A stretch of DNA of 64,000 bases, taken from JAPORK01 sp026710285. Its GTDB lineage: Bacteria; Pseudomonadota; Gammaproteobacteria; Pseudomonadales; Endozoicomonadaceae. The notes under the pieces are model-generated. The model was not told where the DNA came from. It searched no databases and saw nothing but the letters and a program-made list of their open reading frames with translations. Position numbers and translations under genes: made by a program. The stretch lies in contig OZ241746.1 of assembly GCA_965201045.1 (NCBI GenBank), positions 2,294,001 to 2,358,000 on the forward strand, given 5' to 3'. Below are positions 58,118-64,000 of the stretch, piece after piece (position 1 is the stretch's first letter; every line of letters begins with the position of its first letter).

Positions 58118-58690
58118 CTACTCGGGCACTGTTATTTTTTGACGTATAATGTCAGGCAGCGAGAGAATATTTTTTATCCCTTCTGTCAAGCGATCACTAA
58201 GATATTTCCAAAATGAAACTCCAAGTTTCCGGCACGTTTTTTTCAAACTGGCAAAGGTATCACGACACCGTCTGCCTTCATCACTGCGAGTAACGCCACT
58301 GACTTTTTTCTTTTTAACATAATCCCGAATATCACTTTCACTGCCATTAGTGTGCAGCGGAATTTCACAAATTTGTTCAGCTGTAAATTTAGGTGGATGA
58401 CCCGGACGGGGAGCATCTTTCAAACGTTCACAAACAGACAGTTCTTCTGCCTAACTAATCCAGCGTCTCCGCCAGAGTCTTACCATTGAACGGCTGCATC
58501 TTAACTCTCTAACTGAAGCTTTGATACTTACACCTTTTGCTGCCAGCAAAATAATTTTTGCTCTTTCCACTAAAGACTGGGAGTTACTGCGTTTTCTAAT
58601 GATTAAATTAAGTTCATTACACTGTTCTTCTGTAAGAGTAATGTCTTGTGCCTGTTCTGAACATATCCCTGTTTGCCTTAATTTTATTTT
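58118..58690 (-). pseudogene. Chimeric transposase relic (IS630-like front, IS66-like tail)
   Basis: The minus-strand frame reads LTEEQCNELNLIIRKR, ERAKIILLAAKGVSIKAS, VRELRCSRSMVRLWRRRW, which is the IS630-type helix-turn-helix region. It meets a TAG at 58451-58453, then continues KDAPRPGHPPKFTAEQICEI. Immediately after this it changes to LHTNGSESDIRDYVKKKKVSG, RCRDTFASLKKTCRKLG, an IS66-like C-terminus. The catalytic core of either family is missing. So it is either a deletion between two elements or a single decayed element of an unrecognised type. Confidence 0.7.
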
Positions 58691-58843
58691 CTATTTGGTA
58701 AAGTGTTAGGAAAACATATTTTAAAAGGGTTGTAAATCATAGCTTAGAAACACTAGTATATTCATCAGAAGATAAACCTGTGAATAAAAATAAGAGTTGA
58801 AAAAATATGACTAAAAGACAGCACCTTTAAGGAGAGAAGGGTG

Positions 58844-60316
58844 TCAAAGAGAGGTGCATACGTATTTTAGTTCCAGGTAATCGTCTATGCCGTATTTGGA
58901 GCCTTCGCGTCCCATGCCTGATTGTTTGATGCCGCCGAAGGGGGCGACTGCTGTGGAAATGATGCCTGTGTTGACGCCAACGATACCATATTCTAACGCT
59001 TCCCTAACGCGGTAGGTGCGTGTCAGGTCGTTGGTGTAAAAGTAAGATGCCAGACCATAGATGGTATCGTTGGCATAGGCGATGACTTCTTCTTCGGTGT
59101 CAAATTTGAACAGGGGAGCCATTGGACCGAATGTTTCACCGGTGGCGACCTGCATATCCTGAGTGACATTTGTTATAAGGGTTGGTTCAAAGAATGTGCC
59201 ATCATTATCGTAACGTTTACCACCGCATACAATGGTTGCCCCTTTGGCGATGGCATCGGCGATGTGTTCCTGTATCTTATCAACAGCAGACTGGTTGATT
59301 AAGGGACCTATGTTCACACCGTCATCAAAGCCGTTGCCCACTTTGAGTTCCCTGATTTTTTCTTCCAGCTTTTTGGCAAATGCGTCATAAATACCGGACT
59401 GTACATAAATGCGGTTGGCACAAACACAGGTTTGCCCACTGTTGCGGAATTTACACAGCATGGCACCTTCTATGGCTTTGTCCAGATCAGCATCATTAAA
59501 AACAATAAAGGGTGCATTGCCTCCTAATTCCAGAGACAGCTTCATAATTTGCGATGCTCCCTGTTTCATTAAGATACGACCCACACGAGTTGATCCTGTA
59601 AAGGATAATTTACGTACAGTGTTGTTTTCACAGAATTCCTGTCCAATGGCACTGGAGGACGCCGAACTAATCACGGAAAATACGCCCCTGGGTATGCCGG
59701 CTCGTTCTGCTAATACAGCGATGGCCAGGGCAGATAAAGGCGTTGCCGATGCAGGTAAGCACACAAAACTACAGCCCACCGCCAGGGCAGGAGCCATTTT
59801 ACGGGTAATCATGGCGTTGGGGAAATTCCATGGGGTAATAGCAGCCACCACGCCCACGGGTTGTCGCAATACGTCAATGCGCTTATCGGACATGTGACCG
59901 GGAATATTATCGCCATAGACCCGCTTGGCTTCTTCGGAGAACCATTCAATAAAGGATGCACCGTAGTGAATTTCCCCTATGGCTTCGGCTATGGGCTTAC
60001 CCATTTCTGCCGTTAAAATTTTACCCAGATCATCAGCGTTTTCTACTATCAGATCAAAAAGGTTCCGCAGAATGGTGGACCGTTGTTTGGCGGGCAAAGC
60101 TGCCCACTCTTTTTGGGACTTTTCAGCAGCGGTAATGGCACGGACTGTTTCAGCACGTTTCAGATGGGGCAGGGATACAATCACCGCTCCTGTGGCAGGA
60201 TCTGTGACATCAAAGGTCTCCCCGTCATCAGCATCAATCCATTCGCCGCTCACATAGGCTTGTGTTCTAAGTAAGGTTTTGTCTGATAGTTTATCTGTTA
60301 ATGTTGTATATGCCAT
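58844..60316 (-). CDS. gabD: Succinate-semialdehyde dehydrogenase (NAD(P)+)
   Basis: 490 residues, normal length. Motifs: TPWNFPNAM, SFTGSTRVGRIL, LELGGNAPF (catalytic Glu) and RNSGQTCVCANR (catalytic Cys), with the C-terminal PFGGIKQSGMGREGS. It oxidises succinate semialdehyde to succinate, the last step of the GABA shunt. One oddity: the cofactor-contact lysine of the KPA..TP motif is replaced (CSFVCLPASATPLSAL, codon TTA), which could weaken NAD(P) binding. Base composition is visibly more GC-rich than the flanking genes. Confidence 0.93.
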   Translation of the reverse strand: MAYTTLTDKLSDKTLLRTQAYVSGEWIDADDGETFDVTDPATGAVIVSLPHLKRAETVRAITAAEKSQKEWAALPAKQRSTILRNLFDLIVENADDLGKILTAEMGKPIAEAIGEIHYGASFIEWFSEEAKRVYGDNIPGHMSDKRIDVLRQPVGVVAAITPWNFPNAMITRKMAPALAVGCSFVCLPASATPLSALAIAVLAERAGIPRGVFSVISSASSSAIGQEFCENNTVRKLSFTGSTRVGRILMKQGASQIMKLSLELGGNAPFIVFNDADLDKAIEGAMLCKFRNSGQTCVCANRIYVQSGIYDAFAKKLEEKIRELKVGNGFDDGVNIGPLINQSAVDKIQEHIADAIAKGATIVCGGKRYDNDGTFFEPTLITNVTQDMQVATGETFGPMAPLFKFDTEEEVIAYANDTIYGLASYFYTNDLTRTYRVREALEYGIVGVNTGIISTAVAPFGGIKQSGMGREGSKYGIDDYLELKYVCTSL

Positions 60317-60615
60317 TATGATACCTTTCTCTTATAATAAACAACTGTATTATATTCAACAAATAAAAAAATACATAACTTTAAAATAGCAGCCATTGAT
60401 CACTTAAACTGCTATATTATTTTTTGATAGTTTAAATTCAAAAATTTTAAAATAATAAAGTATTTTAAGTTCGATTCAAAGTAAAGTTAAGAATATATTA
60501 TCAATGAAGCTTCTTCATCTGTTTTTAAAAATCATACGACTTTATTTTTCAAAGTAATATTAGCCATTAAATTGATTTGATAAATAGTCAATTGATTCCG
60601 GAGTTATGATTTAAA

Positions 60616-63600
60616 GTGCAATACTTATACCATAGAAAAACAGGCCAGTGGGTGTTTTTTATAATATCTTTTTTCCTGTTGATTTTTTTTAGTCAGGTAT
60701 TTTCAGCTGCATTCAATATATCACCTGTAAAATTTTTAAATTCTGGTAATCAAAATATAAATAATCAATATTCAGATGTTCATTACAATAAAAAGAAGGC
60801 TATTCATAATCAACAGTTGACTGATATAGGTAATCAAACAGAACCATGGTCTGATGCTTTTAATTTTAATAAAACATGGAATACACAGATAGATCCGCGA
60901 ACAGGTATGTTAACTGTTTTTATAAAAGTCGGCAGTATGATAAGTAATTTTGGGCATGGTCCTGATATTGATTTAAAAATTAACTACAGTAGTGGAAGTA
61001 CTGCTAATCCTGACTTTCTGGGTGTTGGCTGGTCCTGGAACTTGACCCATTTTAACTCGCATGCTAATCAGCTAGCTACCAGCACAGGACAAAATTTTCA
61101 TTTACAAAAAGAAGCAGCTGGTCAGTGGAAACCACTTTATCATAAGTTAAAAGATATTGATATTCATGATGATAAAAACAATAATCTTATCATTACTTAT
61201 GCAAATGGTCTGCGTGAAACAGTCAATAATGAAGGTTATGAAACCCGACTAGAGCAACAAGATGGCAATGCAGTAAATTTTTTTTATAAACCGGGCACCC
61301 ATTTATTAACCGGTATTACTGATAATCAACACCACCGAATAAAAATTATTCACAATAAAAATTATATAACTGTCATTAGTCAGGGAACCGAAGGGCAACC
61401 AGTTAAAGTTTGTATTAACAATTCAAACCATCACATTAGTGCTGTTACATTGCCGTTTCAAAGCAAAACCAATATCCCGGGTCTTCATATCAGATATAAA
61501 GGGCATTTAATTGCTGCAATTGATTATCCAACAGGCTTAAAAAAAATATTTGATTATAACTGTACCAATGCAATCAGAATGGTTGCAACAGATACACATT
61601 TGCTTATGTCACTCTGTGCTGTTTCTGCTGCAACAGTTTTTGTTAATATGGCTCAACCACCTTTGATTATTCATTATGGCTATTCTGAAATTAATGCTGA
61701 CAGCCATAATTATCTTGGTTTTAATGCAGGACTTGCTTCTATTACTGATTATTCAGGGCGGGACCGTTTATTTGAAGTACCTGCTGACTACACCTATCAA
61801 ACGCTTGAAGATAATCAGCTGATTAAAGAAATAAGGACTTATAATAAATATCACCTTTTGATTAACGATAAAAAAATTTCTGACCGAACAGGGCATATTT
61901 TATCAGAAGTTAATAATTTTTACTGTCGTACTGATAAAACCAATGGTTGTGCACATACTTCTTTTAAGGATTTACCTACTACTTACAGCCTGCCTTTAAA
62001 AACAATCACTAAAGTGTGGGGTGACAGTAATGGTAAACCAGATATCAGCACAGTGACCAATGCTTATGATCAATATGGTAAAACAATTTATTCTAAAGAC
62101 AATTATGGACGTGTTACCAAAGTAACCTATTGTCCTGTTAAAGGTGATACAGCTTGTCCTGCTATGCCAGAGGGGTGGATGTTTAGCACTTTAACACAAT
62201 CTGTTACTACTTACCCCTCCGGCAAAACGATCAATATACCGCATGCCATAACATTCCCTGTGACCACTTACAACTATTATCGTCGTAAATTAAATCGTAA
62301 TAATACCGGTTATATACTTGTGATTGATCATCAAATCTATCAGTCTGGTCATGCTCAGATTATTTCTAAACGATATTATTACAATGATTATCATGATGCA
62401 TTAACCTATGGACTGGTAAGAAAAACTATTCTTAAAAAAAGAGATAATAATTTATTATCGACAGCTGCACTGATCAGGCATTATTATTATACCAAAGATC
62501 ATGACAATTATAGTAAAACCAGCTACAACGCAATTGAATTAGAAGATGGAAAACTTCAACGCTTCCCATCAGTTACAACCAGTCTTTTTACTAATCAGGT
62601 ATTGAAACAGACTGATATTAGCGGCACCAGGATATCCCGTTATCATTATGATAATTATGGTCGTTTAATACAGAAAGATATAGCAATGCATTCTTCTGTT
62701 ACTGGCTGTATACACTATAAATACACTGTTTCTCCAGAGCTTAATCAAATATCAGTAACACTTATTAAAGGTTTACAACATAAAATTATTTTTGACAGTA
62801 TCGGAAGAAAGCTTCAGGAGTGGAGCAAAACTATTGATGCAATAGGTAAAGCAGAGGCGGGGCGGTGGTTATTAAAAAAGCAGTTCGGTTATAATCGTTA
62901 CGGTCATCTTATAAAAGTATACAGTTATACGACGAATGAATTAAAAAAAATAGATACATTAACAACAACTTATAAATATGATGATATGGGTGTGATCACA
63001 CAGGTTATACTTCCGGATGGTCAGCATATATTTAAACTTTACCATGATGCTAAGCGATGTATGATCAGTTATCGGATGAGTCGTCATGCTAAGCGTTCTG
63101 CTATAGAAATAGTTTATTACAACACATTAAATAAGCCGATAAAACAGATTACATTACCTGCTTTTCACAGGTCTTTGTCTGCTGTGAAAAATTTATGTGC
63201 TGTCAATAAATGGCAACAGGGTGCCAGGATTTTTAAAATAACTTATGATGGTTTTGGAAGAATTATTTCAGTAACTGATCCTGCCGACAGAACTATAACA
63301 AGAGTATATAATTCTCTGGGTGAAATAACTGTAATAAAAGACAGTTCCGGTCATGAACTCCACTATATCTATGATTTAACCGGACACCGGATTAAAGTTT
63401 ACAAGCAATACAGATTATCATCAAAGTATGGCAGCTGGTTAATGTATGCAGCACACTATAATCCTGCCGGACAGTTGCTGTGGCAGCAAGGTGCATCCTG
63501 CCAACATACTACTTACACCTATACTGTCGATGGTCATCCTTCTACAATAACAACACCGGCAGGACATGTTATTTCATTTAAATATAATCCGTCAGGTCTG

Positions 63601-64000
63601 CCTGTCACTCAATATATTAATGGACAATTACAAATGCAAATTGATTACGATCCGGTTACTGCATTACCAATAAAAAAGAGTGATATAACTGGAACAAGAA
63701 GATATTTTTACAGTAATGATGGCATGTTACAAAAGGAAGTACATGTAGGAAAAAATGGCTATCCGGACTATCGGTTACAGTGGTTTTATGATTTAAACAG
63801 ACGTTTAATTGCAGTAACAGATATTAATGGCAATAAAACAGTAACACAATATGATTCACTGGGAAGAATAGCAGCACTGTATTACAACAAGCTACATGGT
63901 CAGCGCCAGTTATTGACCTCTCTGGCATATGATGATTTTTCACGTATAACTGCAATACATTATGGCAGTGGTATGCAAAGAATTATAAATTATGATAACT
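60616..64000 (+). CDS. RHS/YD-repeat exported protein, 3' end beyond the window
   Basis: Open from the GTG at 60616 to the window end (1128 codons, no stop), with CGGAG 12 bases upstream. An ATG ten bases earlier stops at once. The signal peptide is MQYLYHRKTGQWVFF, then a hydrophobic stretch ending VFSAAF. The body begins with an RHS-type core (INYSSGSTANPDFLGVGWSW), followed by many YD repeats, for example YKYDDMGVITQVILPDG, ITYDGFGRIISVTDPADR, QYDSLGRIAALYYN. RHS proteins form shells around C-terminal toxins in contact-dependent competition or insecticidal complexes. The toxin tip, if any, is past the window. Confidence 0.85.
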   Translation, partial: MQYLYHRKTGQWVFFIISFFLLIFFSQVFSAAFNISPVKFLNSGNQNINNQYSDVHYNKKKAIHNQQLTDIGNQTEPWSDAFNFNKTWNTQIDPRTGMLTVFIKVGSMISNFGHGPDIDLKINYSSGSTANPDFLGVGWSWNLTHFNSHANQLATSTGQNFHLQKEAAGQWKPLYHKLKDIDIHDDKNNNLIITYANGLRETVNNEGYETRLEQQDGNAVNFFYKPGTHLLTGITDNQHHRIKIIHNKNYITVISQGTEGQPVKVCINNSNHHISAVTLPFQSKTNIPGLHIRYKGHLIAAIDYPTGLKKIFDYNCTNAIRMVATDTHLLMSLCAVSAATVFVNMAQPPLIIHYGYSEINADSHNYLGFNAGLASITDYSGRDRLFEVPADYTYQTLEDNQLIKEIRTYNKYHLLINDKKISDRTGHILSEVNNFYCRTDKTNGCAHTSFKDLPTTYSLPLKTITKVWGDSNGKPDISTVTNAYDQYGKTIYSKDNYGRVTKVTYCPVKGDTACPAMPEGWMFSTLTQSVTTYPSGKTINIPHAITFPVTTYNYYRRKLNRNNTGYILVIDHQIYQSGHAQIISKRYYYNDYHDALTYGLVRKTILKKRDNNLLSTAALIRHYYYTKDHDNYSKTSYNAIELEDGKLQRFPSVTTSLFTNQVLKQTDISGTRISRYHYDNYGRLIQKDIAMHSSVTGCIHYKYTVSPELNQISVTLIKGLQHKIIFDSIGRKLQEWSKTIDAIGKAEAGRWLLKKQFGYNRYGHLIKVYSYTTNELKKIDTLTTTYKYDDMGVITQVILPDGQHIFKLYHDAKRCMISYRMSRHAKRSAIEIVYYNTLNKPIKQITLPAFHRSLSAVKNLCAVNKWQQGARIFKITYDGFGRIISVTDPADRTITRVYNSLGEITVIKDSSGHELHYIYDLTGHRIKVYKQYRLSSKYGSWLMYAAHYNPAGQLLWQQGASCQHTTYTYTVDGHPSTITTPAGHVISFKYNPSGLPVTQYINGQLQMQIDYDPVTALPIKKSDITGTRRYFYSNDGMLQKEVHVGKNGYPDYRLQWFYDLNRRLIAVTDINGNKTVTQYDSLGRIAALYYNKLHGQRQLLTSLAYDDFSRITAIHYGSGMQRIINYDN

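Overview
The window is AT-rich gammaproteobacterial chromosome. Core genes resemble the gammaproteobacterial versions: hslVU, putA, thiSGH, ung, secG-tpiA-glmM-folP, gabD, tRNA-Thr and the small 4.5S RNA. They are interleaved with many eukaryote-like genes: a RING/TRAF-finger/death-like protein, a Ser/Thr kinase, a macro-domain protein, two large PP2C phosphatases, a three-SRCR surface protein and papain-like putative proteases. Several of these carry basic patches that look like nuclear localisation signals. This mix, with pseudogenes and decayed insertion sequences, suggests a host-associated marine-invertebrate symbiont or parasite such as Endozoicomonas or its intranuclear relatives (Endonucleobacter type). 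That assignment is inference from gene content only.

Layout. 1-7.4 kb: effector-like region with the RING/death-like gene, two paralogous exported proteins on either side of the 4.5S RNA gene, a kinase and an exported protein of unknown function. 8.1-10.2 kb: hslVU behind a good sigma-32-type promoter. 10.2-12.1 kb: an IS66 transposase whose 5' end is cut by a 124-bp inverted-repeat element. 12.1-21.8 kb: macro-domain protein, glycosyltransferase, small exported protein and the tandem PP2C pair. 22-31.5 kb: a segmental duplication in which two papain-like effector genes (the second broken by TGG to TGA) flank a 1541-residue SF1 helicase-nuclease, with a stray copy of the helicase 3' end upstream. 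31.7-35.7 kb: a tandem duplication of about 2 kb coding for two proteins built from 69-residue winged-helix-like repeats, four copies in one and three in the other. 35.7-40.5 kb: a four-gene defence-like module (two unknowns, a TIR-like protein and a frameshifted SIR2-like protein) lying between 407-bp direct repeats that contain the 3' end of putA. 40.3-52 kb: housekeeping block. 52.4-58.7 kb: a membrane-anchored methyltransferase, the SRCR protein and a transposase relic. 58.8-64 kb: gabD and a divergent RHS/YD-repeat gene that runs off the window.

Together the accessory genes suggest host manipulation (phosphorylation, dephosphorylation, ubiquitin and death-domain signalling, ADP-ribose binding, adhesion), plus at least two phage-defence candidates. 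The strongest candidates for something undescribed are the tandem winged-helix proteins, the RING/death-like protein with a c-Myc-like nuclear signal, and the TIR + SIR2 module at putA.
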